A stretch of 13,588 nt of DNA, from the NCBI GenBank assembly GCA_047619485.1, contig JBLHKE010000125.1:1-13588 (forward strand), given 5' to 3'. Every line of letters begins with the position of its first letter. The first letter of the stretch is position 1. The notes beneath the pieces are model-generated. The model made no database searches and was not told the origin of the DNA. It saw only the letters and a list, made by a program, of their open reading frames with translations. Source of the DNA: JBLHKE01 sp047619485. GTDB taxonomy: Bacteria > Verrucomicrobiota > Verrucomicrobiia > Verrucomicrobiales > DEV007. This document shows positions 1 to 8,800 of this stretch, piece after piece. The position numbers and the translations under genes were made by a program.

Positions 1-1786
1 CGAGCATCTCGAGGAGTTGCGGAACAGCGGACATGGCGGGTGCGCCGATACTGGCCAGCGCCTCGGCGGCTTTGATGCGCAACCAGAGGTTTTCATCCTT
101 AAGGGTCTCGCCCAGGGCTGGCACAGCCGCTGCGGATTTGGTGCGGAACTGTGCGAGCCCCTGGCAGGCGCCAATGCGCGTGTCGGTATCTGGGGATCCT
201 AACATTTCCACCAAGGCGTCGACTGGGGCCATGTCCTTGCGGCGGCCGAGTGCCATTGCCGCGCGGTCGCGGACGATTGGCGACCAGCTGCTGAGCTGGA
301 CCAAGAGCGCATCGATGTCGAGTTTGTCGTAGGCACTGTTGCGGTCTTTGTTCGACCAACCGCGGCCGTCACGGATGAGTTGATCTGCGGCCTTGGCGTC
401 GATCTGCGGGATCTTGGCTGGACGTTTGCCGGTGATGTAGATCTTTTTCAGGGGCATGGCGTAGGCGAGCAGGTAGGCGCCGGTGCAGTCCCAACCCTTG
501 TAGCTGTCCCTGCGCATCTGCGATGGTCCCTGGTGTGGAAAATTGCCGTCGTGCTGGCGAGCGAGGTCAAAGTACCAGCCTCCGAATTCGTTCATCCACG
601 CGCCAGTGGCCTGTGGTCCCGAGGGGTTGATGCCGAGCATCGCCCAGGTGAGATTGAAGAAGTTGCCAGTGTGTCCGCCGTCGCGCTCCGGGCCGTGCGA
701 GGCGGTGCTCATGCGTGAGAAGAACTCAGCGCCTTCTTTCTCGTCGAGCAGATTGAAGAGCACAGCCGCCATGCCGCACTTGCCATTGTCTTCGTGGGTC
801 TGGATCCACGGAGCGTGGTCGCCGTAAGGGATCGCGCCCTTGCCGATGTAGAAACGTAGCAGCTTCGCACTGCGCTCGATCGCCGTGGCGACCTCCGCAT
901 CTTTGACACCGGCAGCGCGTGCCATGACTAGCCCGATGGTCAGCGGGATGCCGGGGGCGTTCATCATGCCGTAGCCGGTGAGGCGACCGTCTTGGCCAAC
1001 GAACTTGTGCCCCCACGAGCCAACTTTGCTCTGCCCCTTGGCAGACTCGAGCGCGAGCCGGCGCAGGCCGGGCATGACAGATTGGTCGCCAGTGGCGAGC
1101 ACATATTCCGAGAGGAACATGATGACATAGCCGTAGTGCCATGTTTTGTAGCCCCCGCTAGAGAAATCGGCTGCCCACGTGGCCTCTTTGCGGACGATCG
1201 GTAGGTAATCGGGGTTGCCGCTAGCGAGCAGGGCTAGGGCGTTGAGCGAGCGAGTGATCGCTTGTGTGCGGTTGTAGCGCGGCTCGACGGTGCGCCTGGC
1301 GAGCGCCGCACAACCTTGTTCTAGGACGCGTTTGGACTTCTCGCAGTGATAGGGTGCGGTAGCGCTGTAAGAGCCAAGCACGGGAAGATCTAGCGTGACG
1401 GCAGCGGTCTTTCCTCCACGCCAGCAGAGCAGGTCGAGCTTGCCGGTTTTAGATTCTGCTAGAGTTAGGGCTTTGCCGAACTCGGTGCGTGCATCGTAGC
1501 CGAACGGTTTGCCGCCGACGCCGAGGATAACATCAGCGACCGCGAGTTTGCCATCAGCGGGAGATCCCTCCTCGACCTTGGTGATGCGGATCTGGCGGGC
1601 GTCGCTAGTGACCATCTTCTCGCTGAAAATCCAACCGCGGGCGCCGCTAGCGCCGAGGTTCCAGTCGTGATCTGCGCCGGCCGGGATGGAGTCGCCGCTG
1701 GTGAAGTCGGGGTTCGACATCTTGCCTTTGGGCGCGGCGGATAGTTGGGCGGCGGTGAGTAGTAGGACTATGAGTTGCTTGGTCAT
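1..1786 (-). CDS. Secreted DUF6288-like protein with PDZ and HEAT repeats (5' part, runs off the window)
   Basis: The open frame runs from ATG at 1786 to the left edge without a stop, giving 595 residues with the C-terminus missing. Residues 1-18 form a signal peptide (MTKQ, a hydrophobic LIVLLL core, then AAQLSA). Residues about 65-133 look like a PDZ domain (EEGSPADGKL, then DVILGVGGKPF). Residues about 150-450 are helical and rich in Trp, His and Gly (TWHYGY, SWGHKF, YGDHAPW, GHTGNFFNLTW, GGWYFDLARQHDG), resembling an alpha/alpha-toroid such as the squalene-cyclase or lyase folds. From about 489 to the edge there are three HEAT-like repeats (VRDRAAMALG, TRIGACQGLAQF, LRIKAAEALASIGAPA). This order matches what I recall of DUF6288 proteins of Verrucomicrobiota and Planctomycetota, whose function is unknown; the family name was not checked. 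No clear Shine-Dalgarno precedes the ATG, but the signal peptide begins there. The gene lies outside the element-bracketed block and is probably a separate transcription unit. Confidence 0.8.
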   Translation of the reverse strand, partial: MTKQLIVLLLTAAQLSAAPKGKMSNPDFTSGDSIPAGADHDWNLGASGARGWIFSEKMVTSDARQIRITKVEEGSPADGKLAVADVILGVGGKPFGYDARTEFGKALTLAESKTGKLDLLCWRGGKTAAVTLDLPVLGSYSATAPYHCEKSKRVLEQGCAALARRTVEPRYNRTQAITRSLNALALLASGNPDYLPIVRKEATWAADFSSGGYKTWHYGYVIMFLSEYVLATGDQSVMPGLRRLALESAKGQSKVGSWGHKFVGQDGRLTGYGMMNAPGIPLTIGLVMARAAGVKDAEVATAIERSAKLLRFYIGKGAIPYGDHAPWIQTHEDNGKCGMAAVLFNLLDEKEGAEFFSRMSTASHGPERDGGHTGNFFNLTWAMLGINPSGPQATGAWMNEFGGWYFDLARQHDGNFPHQGPSQMRRDSYKGWDCTGAYLLAYAMPLKKIYITGKRPAKIPQIDAKAADQLIRDGRGWSNKDRNSAYDKLDIDALLVQLSSWSPIVRDRAAMALGRRKDMAPVDALVEMLGSPDTDTRIGACQGLAQFRTKSAAAVPALGETLKDENLWLRIKAAEALASIGAPAMSAVPQLLEML

Positions 1787-1949
1787 TTGGAAAAGACTAC
1801 GATTACCCGCGAAACGAAGCCGCCGCTAGAGTCTTTTTGTTCCTGCTTCTGTGCGTTCGGGCAGAGGTGGTTACTGGTGCCGTATCGTTCCCGAGTTCCT
1901 CCTTGGCGTTCAGCGAAGCACCGCTATCGAACAAATTTTCGTCTCCATG
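1787..1949 (-). other. Upstream region of the DUF6288-like gene, no gene seen
   Basis: This stretch lies between the DUF6288-like start codon and the palindromic element at 1950. It should hold the promoter and leader of the leftward gene, but I cannot point to a convincing -35/-10 pair or ribosome binding site. The open frames crossing it on the plus strand have no recognisable protein character and run into the repeat element. Confidence 0.5.
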
Positions 1950-1953
1950 TTAA

Positions 1954-1971
1954 GGGCACCTCCGAAAACCT
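1954..1971 (+). repeat. Left terminal inverted repeat of element copy 1
   Basis: GGGCACCTCCGAAAACCT pairs with 2095-2112 at 17 of 18 bases; the single difference is A at 1965 against G in the reverse complement of the right end. Confidence 0.85.
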
Positions 1972-2094
1972 CATGCGGGCTGGAGCTTGATAAAATCCCC
2001 GCTGTCTTCGTTACTAAAGCGCCCACTATCACCAGATAGCTTAGCGTTTATCGCCTCGCCAGCGGGAATTTTCTCTGCGCCCCATTTCCACAGC

Positions 2095-2112
2095 AGGTTT
2101 CCGGAGGTGCCC
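2095..2112 (-). repeat. Right terminal inverted repeat of element copy 1
   Basis: Read on the minus strand it is GGGCACCTCCGGAAACCT. The same 18 bases occur at 13465-13482 at the visible end of copy 2. Confidence 0.85.
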
Positions 2113-2146
2113 TTAACGTCGAATAAGCGGAATCTAAGATAGAGGA

Positions 2147-5100
2147 TCACCTCTTCGCAGTTCCCAAAACAAGCTGGTAGGACTTGCCCTTGTCAGTGGT
2201 CTTGAAAACTCCGTGGCGGTTGCAGAGATACAGCGTGTTGTCTTCCGCCGCGTCCGGTAGCAAGCATGAGATGCCAGCATTCAAAGCGAGCGTCCCAATG
2301 TTACCGCCAATCTTCGAGTTATCAGAAAGTGCGGACCAGTTACGGCTGCGCTCTGTGGTGAAATAGATTGGGTTCTGCTCCTGACCTGAGAACGGTGCGG
2401 TGCAGGTGAGTTTGCTCCAATCGTCAAACGGCCGGGCTCCGATGGCCGTGAACAGCCGGTCGCCTGATGTCCCGGCCTTGCGCTTGGCATAGACGGCGCA
2501 GTGGACCCAGGTGTAATACACACCTCGGGTGGTGGCAAAGTTGACGAAGTTCGTTTGGGTGTCGAAAACCATGTTGGTCACGCCGAAATCCTTCAACTCG
2601 GCGACTCTGCTTGGTTTGATCGGTTTTTCACCGCTGGAGAGGTTGATCCAATAGATTCGTCCGGGTTCATCGACTGGCGTTGCCGGCTTCCCTAAGCCCA
2701 GTGTTTTAAACTCACTGTCGGCAAAGGTCCCGACTACCAAAGTTGGCGATTTGGTAGATTTGTTAGGCTGAGGACTGAATGCCATGCTGGTGATCCGCTC
2801 TCCGCTCAGTGCAATGTTAGTCCACGTTTCGCCTGCGTCACGGCTGATGAACAGGCCTTTGGTTTCCCCGCCAGCGACGACAAGATCGGGATCTTGGGGG
2901 CAGAACATGACAACCTCGCCGAACAGCGTGGTGGGGCCGCCGCCATCAAAGTCGATCTCGCGTGTCACCAGCTTCCATGATTCACCACCATCCTCGCTGC
3001 GCAAGAGCCCGCTCTGCAGCTCGCCGCCGACGACGCTGCCGCCGGCGCGGAGAACGATGGAATGGTTTTCGGGGTGCACCGCCACCGAGCGAACCGCCAT
3101 GGCATCAGGACTGGATAGCCCGCGATTCACAAGGTCCCAGCTGTCACCGCGGTCGGTGGATTTGAGCAATCCCCTGTCCGTGCTACGAGCATACAGGGTC
3201 TCAGGATTGTTCGCTGCCTGCACCAATGCTGTGATTCGATTCTCGATGTGGAGATCTTCCTTTCTAGGTTTTTCACGCAGCTCTCTGGGAACGCTATTCT
3301 CCAGCTTGATCCGGTCGACGGTACCCTGGAATAGGCTGCGGCTCTTGTTCGGTCCCGACCGGAAACAGACACCTGCATAAACTTCCTTCGGAGCATGTGT
3401 GGCAAAGCGTTCATCAGCCAGCTGCCATGCTTTTCCGTCCGCCGAAGTGAATGATTGATATCGCCGTCCCCGTCGCACCAGTCTAAGCCAGCGGTGAGCC
3501 GCTTCGAATGAGGCGATGCTCTTGTTGCTTCCGGCCAGGTCAGGGAAATCCTTGCCGCCTTTCATCTTTCCTTCGGCAGTCAGGAAGACGCTGATTTCAG
3601 AATGGTAAGGACTCCTGTCCGTGATTCGCACTTTGGGATTCGAGTGCTTGGACAAGACTGAGAGCCCAAGCCAGTTCGACGGCCACAGGCCATTCTCTTT
3701 GGAGCTCAGCGGCATGTCCGCAATCCGCGCGCTGAGAGTGAAGTCCCCGGCGACCGTCTGGTGCACAAAACCAAACCCCTCTCCCATGAAAGACGCGCTG
3801 TCGGTTTCGCCCCGGACCGCGAGGGGGAAGCCGCCCTTTAACATGCTATCGAACTGCCACGGTTCTGCGATTCGATTTCTCGCTTCGAGTTCCAATTCGT
3901 TAGCGGAGTCAATGGAGTGGCCGTCGCCAAACCAGAGCCGCGCCCAGAGCAGATTCTGACCTTCGGGCAGCAGGACTTCTATCTCCACATTGCCCCTGTC
4001 ATCGAAATCGGCACCACGCTTGGTCGTCAGTAGTACCTTGCCGGCAAACAGCTGCAATTTCTGGATCGATTGCTCACGCCGCTCGATACCAACCTGAATC
4101 CTCGCCATGTTATCCTCCAGTACGCCGGCTGAAACGGCGCTATTCAGCACCAGCGTAGCCGAGGGGATGTCAGCGCTATCGTCGCAACTCAAATCCTCCC
4201 TCGCCAGCTTGCGCATCTCGAAGCCGGGACCCTCCCAAGAGATGGCAATTTTGGCGGTGGTCGATTGTCTGCTGTTGCCATCATTAGCCCCCTTGAAATA
4301 CTCCAGCTCAAAAGCACGCAGCCCTTTGCTCAACGCGAGCGAGTAGAGGGTTTGGGAGGTGCTGTGAATGCCGTCGTTTTCTGCCACCAGCTCGCCGTCG
4401 ACATAGAGGCGGCTGCCGTCACTGGTGCCTGCCGAAATCACATACAGGCCATCGGCTGGAACACGGAGGTAGCCCTTGTAGCGAATTGCGTAGCCGGTGG
4501 CACGATCCTCCCGCACGGTGTCGTCCAGAGTCTTCACGTAACCTTGCTTGACCGGCTTCAGCGTTGCGAAATCGGGTAGCTTCTGCCACGTCTCACCGTT
4601 TGGATCTTCGTAGTAGACGTAGTTTAATCCGGCTCGAATTCTGCTCTCGGCCGCAGTCGCTGGCGCTGGAATCGTGATATTCTTGACGGGGATGACCACG
4701 GCTACTTGCTGGTCGAAAATATCGGTCACCGTCAGTCTTATCGATTTCGCATGAACCTTCGTGTCCAGTCGCTTGCTGATGATGTGTGGAGCGGCATCCT
4801 CCCAGGTGGCAAGCGCTTGCCCGTTTGCATCGCTACCCGCGAAGGCCTCGAGCTTGTAGCCGAGTTGCGGTGACGCGCTTTGCGGGATCGTCCACTTCAC
4901 GCTCACCTGCTTGCCCCACGCATGCGCCTGCGCTTGATCGATCGCTGGTTTGTCGAGGGTCGGCGTGGCCGCTTGCTTGGTGCGGTAGAAGGTTTGTTCT
5001 TGCTTCGCTCCGCCGTCGGAGCCCGCGCGGTCGAAGCGGACGATGGTATCGTTCTCGATCAGTTTGAATTTTCGCTCGTCGTTCGCGCTGAGCGGCGAGT

Positions 5101-5740
5101 CGTGCCACTCGCCGTCCAGGCGACAGTAGCCGAACCGGCGCTCGAAGGCACGCGGGGTCGACTCCGGCGCGAGTGCCTCGACAAATCCGCTGTTTGCCTG
5201 AAATCCTGTGACCGCCTTTGGGATGCGCAACACGCTGTGGGTGTACCATTTGTTCTGCTCAATATCTTTGACCCACCAGCCGACATTGGTTTTCCCCTCG
5301 GCTCCCCGGGTGGGCGGAAAGGTTCGCATCACCATGCGGTACCATGAGTTCGGACGCTGGAAAGTGGGCGCCCCGTTCGCCCCACCCTTGCTGCCTTCCG
5401 CGCCGAAGCCCTTAGCATAAAATTCCGGCCCCTCATAGACGGACTCCGTCACACACCAATAGGAGGTGAACATCCCAGGTATTTTGTCGGGACCGTGCAC
5501 CGCCACGCCGCCATACAGAGCGGAGAATTTCGGATAGAAACTCATGTACCAGAAGCAATAGTAGGTGCCCGCGTCCCAGACAGGCCAACGCAGGTCGTTC
5601 ATGACAATGTCCGAGCCCGGTTTGATATTTGCCTGCCAGTTGGTGGCCTTGGCAGTGGGGATTAATAGTAGAAACCCCAAGCCGATGAGCCCGGCCAGAG
5701 CCAAACTGCGGCCGCGTCGTGCACAATTCACAATATTCAT
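2147..5740 (-). CDS. Secreted multidomain protein: DUF3472, PA14, lectin-like and Asp-box repeats
   Basis: The product has 1197 residues, numbered from ATG at 5740. An in-frame TTG two codons upstream is less likely because AGGAAG at 5750-5755 lies 9 bases before the ATG but only 3 before the TTG. Residues 1-32 are a signal peptide ending AKA. Residues about 33-258 fit DUF3472 (LYGGVAVHG, FGAEGSKGGANG, NVGWWVKD, SGFVEAL). A fibronectin/Ig-like stretch follows to about 360. Residues about 369-511 are a clear PA14 domain (GLNYVYYE, LPDF, GLYVISAGTSDGSRLYVDG), a carbohydrate-binding fold in many bacterial proteins. An Ig-like segment (to about 618) and a concanavalin/DUF1349-like segment (about 625-815) follow. 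The C-terminus has Asp-box repeats of sialidase/VPS10-type propellers: STDRGDSW (861), SEDGGESW (915), SRDAGETW (966) and a degenerate TTDKGKSY (1181). No catalytic residues are recognisable, so it may bind rather than cleave. It lacks the C-terminal domain shared by its two neighbours. Confidence 0.85.
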   Translation of the reverse strand: MNIVNCARRGRSLALAGLIGLGFLLLIPTAKATNWQANIKPGSDIVMNDLRWPVWDAGTYYCFWYMSFYPKFSALYGGVAVHGPDKIPGMFTSYWCVTESVYEGPEFYAKGFGAEGSKGGANGAPTFQRPNSWYRMVMRTFPPTRGAEGKTNVGWWVKDIEQNKWYTHSVLRIPKAVTGFQANSGFVEALAPESTPRAFERRFGYCRLDGEWHDSPLSANDERKFKLIENDTIVRFDRAGSDGGAKQEQTFYRTKQAATPTLDKPAIDQAQAHAWGKQVSVKWTIPQSASPQLGYKLEAFAGSDANGQALATWEDAAPHIISKRLDTKVHAKSIRLTVTDIFDQQVAVVIPVKNITIPAPATAAESRIRAGLNYVYYEDPNGETWQKLPDFATLKPVKQGYVKTLDDTVREDRATGYAIRYKGYLRVPADGLYVISAGTSDGSRLYVDGELVAENDGIHSTSQTLYSLALSKGLRAFELEYFKGANDGNSRQSTTAKIAISWEGPGFEMRKLAREDLSCDDSADIPSATLVLNSAVSAGVLEDNMARIQVGIERREQSIQKLQLFAGKVLLTTKRGADFDDRGNVEIEVLLPEGQNLLWARLWFGDGHSIDSANELELEARNRIAEPWQFDSMLKGGFPLAVRGETDSASFMGEGFGFVHQTVAGDFTLSARIADMPLSSKENGLWPSNWLGLSVLSKHSNPKVRITDRSPYHSEISVFLTAEGKMKGGKDFPDLAGSNKSIASFEAAHRWLRLVRRGRRYQSFTSADGKAWQLADERFATHAPKEVYAGVCFRSGPNKSRSLFQGTVDRIKLENSVPRELREKPRKEDLHIENRITALVQAANNPETLYARSTDRGLLKSTDRGDSWDLVNRGLSSPDAMAVRSVAVHPENHSIVLRAGGSVVGGELQSGLLRSEDGGESWKLVTREIDFDGGGPTTLFGEVVMFCPQDPDLVVAGGETKGLFISRDAGETWTNIALSGERITSMAFSPQPNKSTKSPTLVVGTFADSEFKTLGLGKPATPVDEPGRIYWINLSSGEKPIKPSRVAELKDFGVTNMVFDTQTNFVNFATTRGVYYTWVHCAVYAKRKAGTSGDRLFTAIGARPFDDWSKLTCTAPFSGQEQNPIYFTTERSRNWSALSDNSKIGGNIGTLALNAGISCLLPDAAEDNTLYLCNRHGVFKTTDKGKSYQLVLGTAKR

Positions 5741-5827
5741 TTTCAAATTCTTCCTAGTATTTCACCGATCAGGGGGAATTGGCCAGAACGAAACGGATCC
5801 CCTCTACTTGATCAACGATCATGCTCC
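5741..5827 (-). other. Spacer between the PhoD-like and DUF3472/PA14 genes
   Basis: This spacer holds the ribosome binding site described separately. No convincing -35/-10 promoter was seen, so the downstream gene may depend on read-through or on a promoter of unfamiliar type. Confidence 0.4.
5750..5755 (-). promoter_or_regulatory. Ribosome binding site of the DUF3472/PA14 gene
   Basis: On the minus strand AGGAAG precedes ATG (5740-5738) with a 9-base spacer. It is the clearest Shine-Dalgarno in the window and favours ATG at 5740 over TTG at 5746. Confidence 0.6.
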
Positions 5828-5849
5828 AAAAGGTCGATGATTATCGACC
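5828..5849 (-). terminator. Possible weak intrinsic terminator containing the stop codon of the PhoD-like gene
   Basis: On the minus strand GGTCGATAATCATCGACC forms a perfect 7-bp stem with a 4-base loop (AATC), followed by TTTT. The TAA stop of the PhoD-like gene straddles the stem and loop. The U-tract is short and the stem small, so it may only partly reduce transcription into the downstream DUF3472/PA14 gene. Confidence 0.4.
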
Positions 5850-8800
5850 AGTCTGCCAACTCCCCCGATAGAAATCCCGGTCATCCGATTGCGGGGAAAC
5901 GAGTGAATCGACTCGCACCTTAATGACGGGAGTCCCCTGCCCTTGCGCTGGAGATCGATCGAGCTCGCGATAACGACTTGGCGGCAGCGGCGACCAATCG
6001 GCAAGGTCGTGGCTCTGCTCGACGACCATGGTGCAGAGACCTGAATCGAGTGGGTAAGGCGAGCTGAAATCGGCGTAGAACGCTCCTCCCTCTGCAATCA
6101 CTACGGCATTCAATTCGGGCAACGACGCCGCATCGCGCGGATCTGTTTGAAATCGGTACTCGTCTAGGTTGGAAAATCCATCGTCATCGGGATCGGCGTC
6201 GTCAGCTGAAATCGCCGGATTCGCAAGCTCTGCCACGGTGAAATGCTCCCCCAGCCAGGTGGCTTGGTCAGCGAACACCCGCACCGTGGCGCTGGCAGTG
6301 ATGCCACCGTCAAGCGTGAGCGTGTAGGTCGTGTCGACCGCCGGGTTCACCTCGAGATAGCCGATCCCGTCAACGGTCAACGCGACGACATCCCTTGCGT
6401 CGATCGTGATCGAACTTGGAACATCCACGTCCCAGCGCAAGGTTGTCGATCGGCCAGCCACGATCGCGGGCTGAAGCGCGAGGAAGGAATTGATTGCTGC
6501 CGCTATGGGCACGGCCGTGGCGGTCTGTCCTTGTCGGATCTCCGATACGGCGTCATCTCCATAGGAGATCTCGACTCGATAGCTCAACCCAAGTTCGTAG
6601 ATTGGCAAGCGCACCAGGTTGCCCCTCACGCGGATGGCATAGATCAGGCGATCATCGGTCTCATCGTAGACAGCGACCACCGCCTGCTTGCGCCACGCGG
6701 TGTCCACGGTTGGGAGGTATCCTACCGGTGTTCGGCCGTCGTTGTCGGACTGCGAGATAGTGATCGGCCAATCAGGGAACTGTGATCCGGTATTCGGATA
6801 CTCGGGATCAGCATGCAGCGGCCAGCACTCGAAGGTGACGCGGCGGGTTGTCTTGTCGATGCGGACGATCCCGTACCCAGCCCCACGATCATGCAGATTG
6901 GGTGGATTGATGCCGCGGGTTCGGTTGTGGTATTCTAATGGATTGGCGGCTGCCAGAATGCGCACGTGAGCAGGGGCCTGCGCGTCTAGGTTCGCTTCGC
7001 CACTCGGGAGCGTTCCCGTCCCGTCGAAGAAAAAGTCTCCCGTGTAGGGACTGATCACGTTCGTCCGTCCGCCCCGATTGTGCACCGGGTCCCAGCAGCG
7101 CGGAAAGAAATTGCCGATGGCTGGAAAGGTGAACGAGTAACCCGCATCCCCGGGGTCATCGATGCCATGCTTCGCGACGCTGGCCAGGTGTTGATCACCT
7201 GCCAACTGGAACATCCGCGACTGCCGCAGCAAGCCCCAGGCCTCGTTGCGACGATGCACTGGCCAACCGTGCGAATCCTTGTCGTTCAGACCAAAATTGT
7301 ATCCGCTAGCCGCGTGCGTGTGCAGATTTCCGAAGGGAGATTGTGACACGACGCACTTGATGTCTTGTCCCTCCCAATCCGTCGTCCACGCGCGGAGGAA
7401 GTCCTTCTGTCGATCGCCCAGCAAGAACTGCTGTCCGAGATCAGCTGGCGGATTGTTCGGCCCGGTTTTAAATTTACGATCCTCGAGGACTGCAAAGCCA
7501 ACGCGCCCGTAGATGAGACCGGTAAAGTAGACACCAATCCCCTGCGCAATCGGGGGTGCCGGTTGCGTCGGATGATAGGGGTCGGCGTCCGGGAGGTGGC
7601 TGGTCTGCGTGCGGTCGACCAGTTTCACCCACGACGCCGGCTCCTCGTAGCCACCATCGTTCTGAGTCGCTGCGGCCACACCGCCTTCACCCCAAAGGTT
7701 CCCCTGGTAGATATCATGATCGTCTGGCTCGACAATCGCAGGCATCTGCCGGGTCATCTCGCGTGCCTGCAATGCCCAGAGATACCACTTGTAGAGATAG
7801 TCGTGCTGGCGATTAAAATCGCTTCCGCTGTCCTCGGGTGTCGGCTGCCCCTCGTAGATCTGATCACCATTGGCGATGAAAATGTCCGGGTCGTGCTTGG
7901 GTAGATGAGTGAATGCTAGGGTGTGCGGTTGCCAGAGGCGGACTGGCGACCAGTCAAAATTATTCGACTGCACACTGCCATCCGCAATCCGCTGGCAGGT
8001 AGTGGCGGCGACCACGATCTCGTTCTTGTCTACTGGGTCGCGCCGGACGGTTCCTGCCCAGAAGAACGCTTCCCCCCCGATGTCGACCCGGACGCGATAG
8101 TCGGTGTCCACCTGGTCGTCCCAGTCGGGGATTTTAAACGTCGCCGTGTACGACGAAAGGTTGTCGGTATTGTCAATCGGTGCTGTCGCGATCTGCTCCC
8201 AGCTGCCTGCGTTGTCAATTTCGAGAGCCACCGCCGAGGCACTCCCCAAGTCCAATGGCGACAACTGGGCTGTCAGCTTCAATGTTCCCCGACTAAGCGT
8301 GTAGAGTGTCGAGACGATTGCCAGATGCCTCTCCGGTTCCGGGTTTAAATCCGAGCCACTCGCGGAGTAATCGTCGAACCAAAATCGCGCGTCATTCCCA
8401 CCACGATGGGAGAGCAGCCCCAGCGAACCAATCACTTGATCTGACGGGACACCCGCCGTGACACTGCCCAAGAGCGAACCCGCCGAGTCAAAAGCCTCCA
8501 GCGTCAGATCGTAATCACCCGTCGTGGGATTGTACGCCGCGTTCAGTTCGAGGCGCGTGTCTGCCCCAAAACCTCCAGCCGCCACCGCACCAAGCGCCAA
8601 GGTCGACACCGCATTCTTACTCATGTCTTCGATGATCAAGCGCCCGTCGCCACGCAGCCCCGCGAATAGCCCGAAGTCCCGCCCGAGACCATCGTGCACC
8701 AGCAGCGCGCCGCGCCAGTCGAGGTTCGGGCCAGCGCCGAGCAGAAATCCACTGCGAGCGTTGGTATTGTTGTTGCCGGCGTTCAATCCGGTTCGCACGG

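Larger units (their letters stand above)
1950..2116 (+). mobile_element. Palindromic MITE-like element, copy 1 (complete, with TTAA flanks)
   Basis: A 159-bp unit (1954-2112) has terminal inverted repeats GGGCACCTCCGAAAACCT (1954-1971) and, at the other end, the complement of GGGCACCTCCGGAAACCT (2095-2112), 17 of 18 matching. TTAA flanks both ends (1950-1953 and 2113-2116) and may be a 4-bp target duplication; since TTAA is itself a palindrome it could also be part of the repeat. The whole unit folds about one axis near 2032.5. Inner arms at 1992-2004 and 2060-2072 match at 12 of 13 positions, and the centre is a perfect CTATC-ACCA-GATAG hairpin (2026-2039). It encodes no protein. A second copy lies at the right end of the window in opposite orientation. 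It sits 30 bp after the stop of the DUF3472/PA14 gene and could also end transcription there. An IS5-subgroup origin is possible: TTAA here and CTAA at copy 2 both fit that group's YTAR target. That assignment is inference. Confidence 0.85.

Noticed and set aside
726..1142. 138-residue minus-strand frame inside the DUF6288-like gene
   Set aside because: It overlaps the DUF6288-like frame in another phase and is Arg/His-rich, as expected from frame-shifted GC-rich coding DNA.
1775..2039. Small plus-strand open frames in the left intergenic region
   Set aside because: They run through the palindromic element and have no recognisable domain or ribosome binding site.
2784..3380. 198-residue plus-strand open frame opposite the DUF3472/PA14 gene
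   Set aside because: It is antisense to clear Asp-box coding sequence, Ser/Pro/Arg-rich without any domain pattern, and lies in a typical shadow frame.
5744..5746. TTG as start of the DUF3472/PA14 protein
   Set aside because: ATG two codons downstream has better spacing from AGGAAG (9 against 3 bases).
5767..5813. GATC/GGGG...CCCC/GATC imperfect inverted repeat in the spacer before the DUF3472/PA14 gene
   Set aside because: The arms are offset asymmetrically around a large loop and no U-tract follows, so neither a terminator nor an operator is supported.
6243..7904. Plus-strand open frames of about 180 residues opposite the PhoD-like gene
   Set aside because: The opposite strand encodes the catalytic PhoD motifs; these frames show no recognisable protein features.
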